From Ahaetulla prasina (Eukaryota > Chordata > Lepidosauria > Squamata > Colubridae), in NCBI RefSeq assembly GCF_028640845.1, contig NC_080539.1, positions 101,830,554 through 101,894,553 of the forward strand: a DNA stretch of 64,000 bases, given 5' to 3'. The notes beneath the pieces were generated by a model that saw nothing but the letters and a program-made list of their open reading frames with translations, made no database searches and was not told the DNA's origin. Of the stretch, positions 45,563-54,679 are shown one piece after another. Every line of letters starts with the position of its first letter. Position 1 is the first letter of the stretch. The translations under genes and the position numbers were made by a program.

Positions 45563-46262
45563 TTGGAAAAAAAAAAATTCAAAATCCTCAGGCAAGCACA
45601 GTATCCTTGTAATTTCCTCCGGATCCACCAGGGGGGCACTCACAGGAGCAACGAGTCCAGAGTACAGTTAGTCAACCAGGAAGTCAAGGAAGTGATGACA
45701 TCAAGATTCTCATAGTGAAGGCGGAAGCTGGACGCCACCACTGTTCCCCAGAGGGAGGGGGGGCCTCAAACCCTCCCTCCTAAATTTCTCCATCACCTCT
45801 TCTCTCCAGAGCTCCACAAAACCAGTAATCTTCTTATTTTAAGTTCTCCTCTCTCCAGAATGACTCGTGCTCCTTCCAGCCGCAGGGGAGAAAACCCCCG
45901 CACTCCGGAGCACTCCACTGCCACCGATATCCCTTCCTTCTCCATTCCTCAATTCTTCTCCGTTCCTGTTCACCACCAGGCTGCTGCAGTTATAAATCCA
46001 AAGCCCGGTGTCACGGGCACAGCGGCCCAGGCGACCAAAGTAATGGCCGTGGCCGTGGCCTCGAACCCCGCCGAGCCTAGGGCGCCAGCATCGGTCCCCC
46101 AGTCCTGTATGTCGGCTGGAGACCCTGGCGAGCCGTCCGTGCGGCAGGTGTCCTTTTCGGAACACCTGGCCCCTGGGGGCCTCGGCAGCGGCCGGATTCG
46201 GGCGCTGGGGGCAAGAGAAGCCTCCAGACGACCGTTGCCCCTGGACACCGGAAGTCGTCTCC
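45563..46262 (-). promoter_or_regulatory. 5' UTR/internal promoter of the half-LINE
   Basis: GC- and CpG-rich, in contrast to its AT-rich surroundings, densest at about 46000-46260. L1 elements carry an internal RNA polymerase II promoter in this position. Contains no TATA box that I can see. Open frames on the plus strand here are by-products of high GC. Confidence 0.6.
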
Positions 46263-46364
46263 GCTTTTATTATTATTCTCAGTTACGAAGTGAATATCTA
46301 TGCATGAACTAATTTGTGTCTTAGAGTTATATTTTGGCTTTATTCCAGAAGCTCATCAAGGTAT

Positions 46365-46513
46365 ACTTGGCAACTTTTCCATGTTTGTCCCCATAAGAAT
46401 AAATCTATAAGATAGGTTAGCATGAGAGACAGAGTGACTAAGCTAAACCCCACTAGTGATCTTCTACTTCAGATGAAATTAAACCTAGTTCTCCTTCATT
46501 CTAGTCCAGCACT
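46365..46513 (-). mobile_element. tRNA-SINE remnant
   Basis: Plus-strand AGATAGGTTAGCATGAGAGA, then CTTCATTCTAGTCCAGCACT corresponds to the body and head of the SINE family at 53590-53770. The tRNA head stops at CTCCAAC, where telomere-like repeats take over (split by the Mag-like element). Confidence 0.6.
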
Positions 46514-46518
46514 CCAAC

Positions 46519-46707
46519 TGTTAAGTTCGGGAAGTAATGAGGCTGGAGACCAGGGTAGTGACAACAGCTCTTTAATATAGGGTGAACCCAGCAACAGGCT
46601 GGGGGAAAAACCTCTCCTTTTATACAGTTCTGCTGGAGGTCTCGACCAATCAGCAACGTGCTGATTTCCCGCTCAAATATTTAAAGGTACAACACTAATA
46701 CATAACA
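46519..46707 (-). mobile_element. Mag-like 3' LTR
   Basis: Minus strand starts TGTTATGTATTAGTG and ends CCCGAACTTAACA. TATAAAAGG serves as TATA box; ATATTAAAGAGC follows. Confidence 0.95.
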
Positions 46708-46720
46708 CTCCTCCCCTCCC
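46708..46720 (-). promoter_or_regulatory. Polypurine tract
   Basis: GGGAGGGGAGGAG on the minus strand, directly before the 3' LTR; primer for plus-strand synthesis. Confidence 0.9.
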
Positions 46721-46758
46721 AGAAAACACTTGCCTCTATTTACATAAATATTTACATG

Positions 46759-47955
46759 TTATTTTTCGACGTAGTCACGCAAATAACCTGGGCGTCTCCT
46801 AGTCCTTTCTGACCTGCGCGGTTCAGTTCTGGGTGGTGTTTTGAGCTGGTCGGAGGGGCTGTTTTCTCCTCCCAGCATTTTCTCTGGGCCAACAGGCTCC
46901 GGATTATTGGCCGACTCTTTTTCTTGGCCATCGGGCCTTGGATTACTTTTTTCAATTTCCCTGCCGCTTTCCTCGGGAACCTGATGGCGTCGCTGGAACT
47001 CTGGGATCTCAGCTAAGTCTTGCGCCTCCCCCGGGTCATTGTTGGCTGTGGAATCAAATTGGTATTGATCATGATATGTTTCGTTTGGTTCAATTTGGTC
47101 GGTTATTCGTTTCCTTAACTGGTCTATGTGGCGCCTCCACACTCTGTTGTCGGGTAGCTCTACCACGTATGATTTTGGGCCAGTTACTTTAATTATTTGT
47201 CCTGTGAGCCAACTAGGGCCGTCCCCATAGTTTCGGGCCCACACCGGGTCGCCTATGCTCATTTCCCTGGTCTTTTCTAGTTTTCCCTTGTAACCCTCTG
47301 GTGTGTAATGGGGATTCAAACGGTCCAGTGGGCACCGGAGTTTCCGTCCCATTAGCAATTCGGCTGGGCTTTTCCCGGTGGCCGTGCTTGGGGTTCTGTG
47401 CTGGATGGCTAGGAAAAAGTCTATTTTTGTTTGCCAGTCACCTGGCTTTAGCCTGGACAATGCCTCCTTAGCGCTCCGGACGGAACGCTCTGCAAGGCCA
47501 TTCGACGCAGGGTGGAAAGGCTCAGAGAGGGCATGTCGGATGCCTTCCTCTGCCAGGTATTCTTCAAACTGGGCTGCCGTGAATTGAGGCCCATTGTCGG
47601 ACACCAGAGTGTCCGGCAACCCGTGAGTTGCGAATAGGTGGCGCAGGGTTGCGATTACTGCTTCGGCCGTAGTGGATTTCATGAGTATGACCTCCAACCA
47701 TTTAGAAAAGGCATCCACAACTATTAGGAATGTTTGGCCGTGAAAAGGGCCAGCAAAATCAATGTGGTTCCTTGACCAGGGCCCTTGGGGCTTTTCCCAT
47801 TCTCTCACTGGGGTCCTGCCCGGTTCAGCAATGGATTCATGGCAAGCCTGACATTTCCCTACCCTCTCAGCAATCTCTGCGTCCATGAGTGGCCACCATA
47901 CATAGCTTCTGGCTAACCCTTCATCCTTACGATCCCTGGGTGACCTCGTGGAGGA
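46759..47955 (-). CDS. pol: Mag-like integrase region, open
   Basis: Inserts the element's DNA into the genome. Open from KCQACHES (Cys pair of the H2C2 zinc site) to the stop after DYVEK at 46759; the upstream His pair is just beyond a frame change near 47930. Catalytic residues: HIDFAGPFHGQTFLIVVDA (first Asp), LVSDNGPQFTAAQFEEYL (second Asp), FHPASNGLAERSVRSAKEAL (Glu). The C-terminal RRHIDQLRKRI and a Pro/Glu-rich tail follow. All three acidic residues are present. Confidence 0.85.
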   Translation of the reverse strand, partial: SSTRSPRDRKDEGLARSYVWWPLMDAEIAERVGKCQACHESIAEPGRTPVREWEKPQGPWSRNHIDFAGPFHGQTFLIVVDAFSKWLEVILMKSTTAEAVIATLRHLFATHGLPDTLVSDNGPQFTAAQFEEYLAEEGIRHALSEPFHPASNGLAERSVRSAKEALSRLKPGDWQTKIDFFLAIQHRTPSTATGKSPAELLMGRKLRCPLDRLNPHYTPEGYKGKLEKTREMSIGDPVWARNYGDGPSWLTGQIIKVTGPKSYVVELPDNRVWRRHIDQLRKRITDQIEPNETYHDQYQFDSTANNDPGEAQDLAEIPEFQRRHQVPEESGREIEKSNPRPDGQEKESANNPEPVGPEKMLGGENSPSDQLKTPPRTEPRRSERTRRRPGYLRDYVEK

Positions 47956-50154
47956 GGTCCAATACCTTTCCCTTAACTTTTCAGGAATTATTACACGATC
48001 ACCCCATAACAGACACCCCTTGAGCGAGAGCTCATCTCGTTTTTAACAAATTCTTTGAACCTTTCGCCCGGCGCAGCGGCCACCCTCTCTGTACCCAACC
48101 GGTACAGTCCTTAACACAATGTCGGTATGATGCCGAGCCACTTCCTTAGATGTGACTGGGCCAGAGTCCAATGAGTCAATAAGTAGGATGGGTGTCCCTG
48201 GAGTGGGGTCTTGATCGCCCCTGGTAGTGGGCATCGGCTTAACGCGTCTGCATGCCCCACTTCTTTTCCTGGTCGATGCTGCAGCTTGTATGAATAAGCG
48301 GCTAAGAATATAGTCCATCGGGTCAAGCGTGGCGAAAGTGCCACAGGCGTTGGCGATCGCCAGCCAGTATTCCTAGTAGTGGTCTGTGGTCAGTCACGAT
48401 TTCAAAATTCGCCCAAATACATACTCGTGGAATTTTTGACCCCTGACACAATGGCTAGTGCTTCTTTGTCTAACTGGCTGTAGTTCCTCTCTGGGGAGGA
48501 CATCGTTCTCGAATAGAACGCTATAGGGGCTTCTGTGCCGTTTGGAAGTCTATGGCTGAGTACAGCCCCACCCCATAAGGGAGGCATCGCAAACCAGCAC
48601 TAGGGGTAATGAGTCGTGATATTGGATGAGCAGGCTATCACTTGAGAGCAGGTTCTTTACTGCTTCAAAAGCCCTATTTTCTGACTTTCCCCAAGACCAA
48701 ACAGTATTTTTCCTAAGAGCCTATGCAGCGGTTCCAAGAACGGTTGCTTTGTTCTTTAAAAGACCGCGTAAAATTAACCAATCCTAGGAATGCCTGCAGC
48801 TCTGCTTTGTTTTTGGGCGCTGGAGCCTTCTAATTGCCTTAACCTTGCTCTCAGTAGGGTGAATTCCTTTCTTGTCTATCCGGTAGCCCAAGAAATCGAC
48901 AGATTCGACCCCGATCTGGCATTTGTTTGTCTTGACTTTTAACCCGGCTGTCCGGAAAATGCTCAAGACCTTTCTTAACCGCTCCCCAGTTCCTCCATGT
49001 TTTCCCCTGAAATTAGGACATCATCAAGTAGGAACTACCCTGGGAGCCCCTGCAGTAGTCGTTCCATCAGGTTTTGGAACAGCCCTGGTGCCACACTGAC
49101 CCCAAATTGTAATCGGGTGCACTTGAAGGCACCCCTGTGCGTCAATCGTTTGGGCTTCGCTGTGCGGGCGTCTACTGGCAGTTGTTGGTAGGCTTGGGCC
49201 AAGTCTAACTTTGCAAAGACTTGCCCTTGCCCCAACGAGTGCAATAAGTGTTGCACCACGGAACCGGTGGCGCTTTTCTGTAAGGCTTTGTTAAGCGTCG
49301 CCTTGTAGTCAGCGCAAATTCTAATTGACCCGTCCGGTTTTATGGGGTGACGATTGGCGTCTCCCACTTTGCGTGATCGACTGGCACCAAAATCCCTGAT
49401 TAATGAGCTTATCCAGCTCCTTATCAATTTTGGTTTTAGGGCAAAGGACTCTCCTCGCCTTAAGCCTAATGGGGCTACCTGGGGTCTAAGTTGAAGGAAA
49501 TAGGGGTCCCTTGTACTTGCCCAGGCAGTCCTTGAAGACATCTTGAACTCGTTAAAGAGAATGTCTTTCAGGTTACAGTCACTTCTGTAGATGCCAGTCA
49601 CTCCCATGCCCAGGGCACGAAACCAGTCTAGTCCCAACAGACTGGGCAGAGTTCCTTCGGCGATCGTGATGGGCAGGGTCTTTTATGTGGACCATACTCG
49701 ACTCGGACGGAGGTGGTCCTCGAACAGGGATGCGATTCCCTGGTAGTCGTGGCACTCGTAGCCGTTGTGCTTGCAGGTGGCGCCGCGACGGACGGCAGCG
49801 ACTCGCCAGAGTGTCCCAGGACATGATGGTGATCGCTGATCCGTGTCTACTTCAAGCCTGCACCGTACTCCCTCTATCTTGGGCTTTGTGAAGATCTTCT
49901 TTTCCACTTTGGTTGAGGCGCGCCTATAATGACAGTCGTTTGGTTAGACTTCGCCTTTCTTGTTTGAACCAATCGCGGGCCGCCTTTCCGGTTCCGCGCT
50001 CTGATTGGCCGATTTGAATTTTCGGCGGAAGGTTGGGCGCTCTGCAGACCTGAGCTAAGTGCCCTTTCTTCCCACACCGCCGCATGTTGCGTCTTTAAAC
50101 CTGCAGCGTTGGCGCTGGTGCTGCCCTCCGCAGCTTCCGCACTCGCCACGGTCC
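47956..50154 (-). pseudogene. pol: Mag-like zinc knuckle, protease, RT and RNase H, frameshifted
   Basis: Pieces in order on the minus strand: knuckle and basic region (about 50150-49900), protease with LEVDTDQRS (the catalytic DTG region disturbed), GLDWFRALGMGVTG, RT with FAKLDLAQAYQQLPVD at about 49200, connection NKCQIGVESVDFLGYR at about 48900, RNase H near 48590-48400, LQHRPGKEVGHADA near 48260. Compared with the plus-strand element, losses such as CCC to CC, TTTT to TTT and GAATT to GATT recur. The YxDD segment lies near 49025, where the text is also disturbed. Confidence 0.85.
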
Positions 50155-50796
50155 TCAATGTCGCGTTTCTCGGTCCGGCAGACCCTTCCTCATCCTCGCC
50201 CTCACCGTCGGATTCGGACTGAATCTCCTCCTGGTGTACTGGCGTTGGCTTTGCGCCGCCTTTGGATTGAAGAGGCTTTGCAGGGTCTCTGCTGCTTTAG
50301 TAGACATTTCGTGTGCTCTGGCTTCGTCCAGAGCGTTGGCTAGTGTCAGGTTGCTCTTGGCTAGCAGCCGTCGCCGTAGGCGGATGTCCTTGACCCCTCG
50401 GACGAGTTGCTCGAGTAGCACCTCGTCTAGGTCTCGGTATCCGCAGTCCTTGGGCGCTCTTCTTAACGCGGCCATGTAGTCACCGATGGACTCGCCCTCC
50501 ATCTGTCTACGTTCTCCGAATTCAAACCGCCGCACGGAATTGGGCGTCGGCGCGAAATGGTTCTTCAGCAAAGTCTGCAGAGTCGGCCACGATACCGATT
50601 GTATCGGCGTTGGCTCTGCCAGGGCTTCCGCAATCTCGATGACCTCCGGCCCACAATGGCTTAAGAAGTAAGCCCGTTTGCGGTTATCAGGGATCCCCTG
50701 TAGTTCGTTGGCTTCTAGAAAGCTTTCGAAACGGGTCATATACGTTCCCCATTTCTCCTTGACCGGGTTGTACGGTGCGGGTGGCGTGTTTGCCAT
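50155..50796 (-). CDS. gag: Mag-like gag, N-terminal part, open
   Basis: Starts at the ATG at 50796, about 80 bases past the primer-binding site, and stays open for 213 codons. MANTPPAPYNPVKEKWGTYM opens it; FEFGERRQMEGESIGDYMAA and LLEQLVRGVKDIRLRRRLL are shared with the plus-strand element. This is the capsid-forming helical part; the CCHC knuckles follow in other frames. Confidence 0.88.
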   Translation of the reverse strand: MANTPPAPYNPVKEKWGTYMTRFESFLEANELQGIPDNRKRAYFLSHCGPEVIEIAEALAEPTPIQSVSWPTLQTLLKNHFAPTPNSVRRFEFGERRQMEGESIGDYMAALRRAPKDCGYRDLDEVLLEQLVRGVKDIRLRRRLLAKSNLTLANALDEARAHEMSTKAAETLQSLFNPKAAQSQRQYTRRRFSPNPTVRARMRKGLPDRETRH

Positions 50797-50874
50797 TTCC
50801 GCGTTTCTGCCCTGAGTTTGCTGGGTTCGGAACTATCGCACTTCAGCTCGGTTCTGGTTCTCCTTAGCCTCGAG

Positions 50875-50892
50875 ATCCCACCCTCGTCGCCA
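50875..50892 (-). promoter_or_regulatory. Primer-binding site, probably tRNA-Ser(GCT)
   Basis: Minus strand TGGCGACGAGGGTGGGAT, one base after the 5' LTR. Its complement ends in CCTCGTCGCCA, which fits the 3' end of vertebrate serine tRNA of the GCT type with one mismatch over 18 bases. The tRNA assignment is from memory of that tRNA. Confidence 0.65.
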
Positions 50893-50893
50893 A

Positions 50894-51082
50894 TGTTAAG
50901 TTCGGGAAGTAATGAGGCTGGAGACCAGGGTAGTGACAACAGCTCTTTAATATAGGGTGAACCCAGCAACAGGCTGGGGGAAAAACCTCTCCTTTTATAC
51001 AGTTCTGCTGGAGGTCTCGACCAATCAGCAACGTGCTGATTTCCCGCTCAAATATTTAAAGGTACAACACTAATACATAACA
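50894..51082 (-). mobile_element. Mag-like 5' LTR
   Basis: Same 189 bases as 46519-46707; carries the element's promoter. Confidence 0.95.
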
Positions 51083-51117
51083 CCAACCCTAACCGAAACC
51101 CTAACCCTAACCCTAAC
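51083..51117. repeat. Short interstitial telomeric repeat
   Basis: CCAACCCTAACCGAAACCCT then three CCCTAA-type units to 51117: about five telomeric hexamers with one variant. It directly abuts the Mag-like element, and its first five bases are the target duplication. Confidence 0.9.
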
Positions 51118-52088
51118 AGCTAGTCTGACTATGAACAATGTAAGTTCATTTTCCTTTAAGTTTCTTTAAGTAATACCTATCCCTGGTTATAATTTCCTTT
51201 TGGGGCCTACTTTCCAGTACTATAGCTAAAAGAAGACCATGAACTCAAGCACACAAGACATTAGAAGGCTTCAGGAATTTAAGTATCTTTGAAGCAAGAA
51301 TGAAGTTATATGAGCTATATAATAATAATCTGAATCAAGTGTACTATGGTTACCAAATTAGATATTTATATTATTAACCCAACAGAGAAAACAAAACTTA
51401 TAACTGTTCTTATCAAGCGATGCAAGGTTTGTATTTTTATTCATCGGGTAGTTGAATAAGCCATAGTTGAACAAACCATAATAGATGTGTTTGGCTAACA
51501 CTAAGATTCATACTATGTGTGAAACAGGCCATGGAAGTATATGGAATACTGCTTGTCATCAGTTTGGGTTACACTTTTATTCTTGTAAGCAAAATTCTAT
51601 GTAAAATTGGCAAAAAATTTAATACAGTGTCTCTGAACATATATGAACACTTAGTGGTGTCAACCTGGAACACATCAATCTACCAGTAGCCTTCAGTGAA
51701 CCAATGATTTTCAAGGTTCCATAAAACTTCCCTCTTGTCACCTTTAATGATAAGTTCTGCTTCCCATTAAACTATTATACACTCTCCAATGAAAGCATCT
51801 GCCAACAAGTTGTCAACTCACCAGAACTGTTATTGCTCTCTTCTTGGTGCTGCCTTGCTAGGTGACAGAGAAATCACTTTCGCACTTCTCTATACTCGAG
51901 TTCTCATCATGATCCTATTGCGATACTGAGTAGCAAAGTTGCATGGGGAAAAAGAAATAGTTTTTCCCCATTTGCTGCTCTTGCATTAAAAGTGCTACCC
52001 TTGCAATAAAAACCTCTCATGTTGCCAATCTTTGCCTGAAGGTAAGGCCTGCCCTATTAGCATCTTCTGGAATTACTACAGAACACAA
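51118..52088. other. Unassigned AT-rich DNA
   Basis: No gene or named repeat seen. Confidence 0.45.
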
Positions 52089-52348
52089 TTAAGAAAAATT
52101 GTAATAACAAGGAATAAACACAAATGAGAATGGAGCACAATGTGCAACTCTAATTATCTTAATTTGTCCTGTTTTCTTCCCACTGGCTTTGGGAAATACA
52201 CTCCACTTCCTACTAGGAGCAGCAGCAGTAATAGGAAATGCTAGCTCATTCATTAACTTAGATATTTGTTCGAAGACCTTGCGGGATGCTGCATCAGTAT
52301 GTTCTTTATTACAGTCTTGGCTTGTTGTCAGAGCGCATGGTCCACTTG
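52089..52348 (-). CDS. Possible terminal exon, unidentified
   Basis: On the minus strand a strong acceptor (TTTCTTATTGTACATTTTTCAG) opens a frame of about 86 codons to a TAA at 52089: SGPCALTTSQDCNKEHTDA, FEQISKLMNELAFPI, SRKWSVFPKASGKKTG. The upper half is hydrophilic and reads like real protein; the last 20 residues are less so. I recognise no family. No second exon found nearby, so this stays a candidate. Confidence 0.28.
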
Positions 52349-52509
52349 CTGAAAAATGTACAATAAGAAAGAAAATGAAACAAAGCTTTTGTATTTTAAG
52401 CACTAGCGTGCTTTCAGCAACTTGTTTGAGATGGGCATCTGTAGAACTCAAATAAATACATAATCTTATTTTTACAGTTCCCTTAGTTTGGCTGTACTTC
52501 ATTTCTTAC

Positions 52510-52915
52510 AGTTACTTTTATCCATACATATCTGGACTTTAAAATGATACTGATTCATTCCATAATATTATATGCTTCTATCCCAGATTTTCACTGTAAG
52601 GAAATATTATTTACTGCTGTTTTATTATGCAAAAGAAATAAGTTTGGTTATGGCTATGTCAAAGTATCCCTACCATACTTCAGAGATGTTTTGGATAATG
52701 GATCCCATGTCCTTGGCCATTAACTATGGTGCCTGAGAATTGAAAGCTTATAAAAAGATTTTACATAGGTTTTCTGGATTTTTGACATTGCAATAAAGTT
52801 TAATATGTCATAATTTATAGTCAAATGACAGGTTTTGTTTGTGTCCAGCAAACATGAATAAAACAACTTTCAGTTTGTCTTGCTTGATGAAGATGTATAG
52901 TAATAGCGCTTAGGA
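52510..52915. other. Unassigned AT-rich DNA
   Basis: No gene seen. Confidence 0.4.
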
Positions 52916-52918
52916 ATA

Positions 52919-53075
52919 GCACTTCGACTTATATATCACTCCGTAGTGCTGTATCGCACTATCTGAATGATTTACAATGTCAGCATATTGCCCCCAACAA
53001 TCTGGGTCTTCATTTTATTGACCTCAGAAGAGGATGGAACACTTAGTCAGCCTATTAAGAATAATTAAGAGTCAG
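52919..53075 (-). mobile_element. tRNA-derived SINE, 3' body only
   Basis: AGCATATTGCCCCCAACAAT, CTGGGTCTTCATTTTATTGA and GGATGGAACACTTAGTCAGC match the reversed body of 5510-5756; the tRNA head is missing. Confidence 0.7.
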
Positions 53076-53349
53076 CCTTAGTCAGCCTATTAAGAATACT
53101 GGACTATGGCTTCTGAGACATACCCTTTAACCTATCGATATCTGACACTGACTGAATGCATAGAAATATAGTCATTGTCATAAATGCCCCAGATATACAT
53201 GTCAATCTCTGGGTATATGAATGAAAGTTTAGCATTCTGCTGGGACTATATTTAGGTTTTCTCTTATAGCAGATCCCAAATAAGGCATCCCATACTTTTC
53301 CAGGAAGAAAAAAAATGTAGTAGAAAAATATTCAGTGATTGCATTTACT

Positions 53350-53590
53350 TTACCAATTTGATAAGATGGGATGGCCGGCTCCGAACTGTGGGGCCCGCCT
53401 TCTTCACCGAAGCCACTGGGCAGATCCCGCCCCCCCCAAAGTTTCCCGAAGAGGTTTGTTCCTCTTCAGGACAGGCTGTGCCCTGGCCCAGATCCCCGCC
53501 GCCTGGAACTGCAGGAAAATGTTCAAAGGGTGGGGGCTGGCGGGTAGGCGGGGCTACATTCAGCATTTCAGAAGGCCAAGGCTGGGGGCT
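53350..53590. repeat. GC-rich repeat, first of two copies
   Basis: CGCCTTCTTCACCGAAGCCA, then GAAGAGGTTTGTTCCTC, recurs as GCCTTCTTCACCGAAGCTGC and GAAGAGGTTTGTTCCTCAGG at 54287-54365. GC-rich in AT-rich surroundings. Family unknown; may be the 5' part of a LINE. Confidence 0.5.
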
Positions 53591-53770
53591 GTAAACAACT
53601 CAAGGTGGCAAACAAACCAAGACTCTTTCCTCCTCCTATTTTCCCCAGAACGACAACCCTTTGAGGTGGGTTGGGCTGAGAGAGACAGGGACCGACCCAA
53701 AGTCATCCAACCGGCTTTCACATATCAGATGGGAATAGTCCTAACCTTAATCACACCATGTCAAAACAGG
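53590..53770 (-). mobile_element. tRNA-derived SINE (lizard/snake)
   Basis: Plus-strand text AACTCAAGGTGGCAAACAAA, CTTTCCTCCTCCTATTTTCC, TTTGAGGTGGGTTGGGCTGA, CCCAAAGTCATCCAACCGGC is the reverse of a common squamate SINE body; the head side ends near TCACACCATGTCAAAAC. Confidence 0.75.
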
Positions 53771-53887
53771 TAAGACAACTTGGAATGAAACTTTTGTTTG
53801 AGTTTCACTGTCCACATCACAATGTCCAGATTAAAAAAATGGAAAAATTTAGAGTTCAAAACTCCCTGTAATCCTGCCTCTTTAATC

Positions 53888-54005
53888 CAGTGTTTTTCAA
53901 CCCTGACCATTTGAAGATATATGGATTTCAACTCCCAGAATTGGCTGGGGAATTCTGGGAGTTGAAGTCCACACCTCTTCAAGTTACTAAAGTTGAGAAA
54001 TACTA
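53888..54005. mobile_element. Palindromic hAT-type MITE, 118 bp
   Basis: CAGTGTTTTTCAACCCTGAC left; right end on the opposite strand TAGTATTTCTCAACTTTAG. The core GATTTCAACTCCCAGAATT is inverted as AATTCTGGGAGTTGAAGTC. Flanks CTTTAATC (53880-53887) and TTTTAATC (54006-54013), 7 of 8. Confidence 0.88.
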
Positions 54006-54120
54006 TTTTAATCTCTATATCCAAGATCCAGTCAACCTAACAATTCCCAAAATACATTTTATCATAATGGATCTTTACATAATCAAGGGAACCTTATCAT
54101 AAAGATCTGGAAATGTTACT

Positions 54121-54133
54121 TCCCCCCCCCCCC
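54121..54133. repeat. Poly-C tract
   Basis: A run of 12 C after one T; likely to be length-unstable. Confidence 0.9.
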
Positions 54134-54286
54134 AATATGCCTAAAACTCAACTTGGTGCTTAATAATACAACATTTTCTGTTCTGCCTTGTGAATTGTGA
54201 ATTGTGAAGCCACTACAGGTTAAAAACAGATCATGCCAAACCAATCTTATTTCATTCTTTAACAAAGTGACTAAATTAGTAGACCA

Positions 54287-54430
54287 GCCTGCCTTCTTCA
54301 CCGAAGCTGCTGGGCAGATTTCCACACACACCCCGACCATCCTGAAGAGGTTTGTTCCTCAGGCTGTGCTCCGACTGTCCCCCCAGAGCTATAGGTAGGA
54401 AGACGAGGGCATCTCGGGAGCAGAGCCTTT
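54287..54430. repeat. GC-rich repeat, second copy
   Basis: See 53350-53590; about 80 bases are shared in the same orientation, roughly 0.9 kb apart. Confidence 0.5.
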
Positions 54431-54589
54431 GGTGCTAAGTCCCTCTTCTGCCCCCATGAAAATCACCCCCACCCCACTCATTCCAGTTAAACACATGTAG
54501 AGTTATAGGGTTTATTTTAAACAGATAACTGTGCTGCTCGTTAGCAAAATCAAGTCGAAGTCTGGATACGGCTGATCCTGATGCTGATA

Positions 54590-54676
54590 GGCAGAGGCAA
54601 AATTCTTGTTTTCTTGTTTTCCTCCCCCAAAATTAAGGTGTGTTTTATACTCTGGTGTGACTTAAAAATACGGTAT
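54590..54676. mobile_element. Right end of a palindromic DNA element
   Basis: GCAGAGGCAAAATTCTTGTT, then TTTTCCTCCCCCAAAATTAA, ending AAAAATACGG before TA, equals the right end of the 38483-39252 element. Confidence 0.7.
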
Positions 54677-54679
54677 GTT

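Larger units (their letters stand above)
44459..46262 (-). mobile_element. Complete half-LINE: L1-type ORF1 without ORF2 (HAL1-like)
   Basis: A 1,804-bp element flanked by a perfect 15-bp duplication, GCTTTTATTATTATT on the plus strand (44444-44458 and 46263-46277). On the minus strand it starts GGAGACGACTTCCGG, has a GC-rich 5' UTR of about 700 bp, ORF1, and a 3' UTR of 327 bp ending ACCAATAAAA. No endonuclease or reverse transcriptase is present anywhere between the duplications. A complete insertion that lacks ORF2 implies mobilisation in trans by an intact L1. Mammals have such ORF1-only elements (HAL1). Alternative: a one-off internal deletion of an L1 before or during insertion. Confidence 0.85.
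46519..51082 (-). mobile_element. Complete Mag-like Ty3/Gypsy retrotransposon, 4.56 kb
   Basis: Two 189-bp LTRs identical by eye, flanked by CCAAC on both sides (46514-46518 and 51083-51087), with primer-binding site and polypurine tract in place. Order on the minus strand: LTR, gag, protease, RT, RNase H, integrase, LTR. Identical LTRs mean a very recent insertion. Gag and integrase frames are open; the middle (about 47.9-50.1 kb) has many single-base losses. Related to the plus-strand element at 22651-26655 but with a different U3. Confidence 0.95.

Noticed and set aside
45860..46312. Plus-strand frame of 150 codons in a GC-rich block
   Set aside because: It lies antisense to the half-LINE 5' UTR; high GC content removes stop codons by chance and no domain is seen.
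46514..46518. Recombinant (solo-LTR derived) origin for the minus-strand Mag-like element
   Set aside because: Matching CCAAC on both sides and identical LTRs indicate a single intact insertion.
51083..51117. True chromosome end
   Set aside because: Only about five units, with ordinary sequence continuing on both sides.
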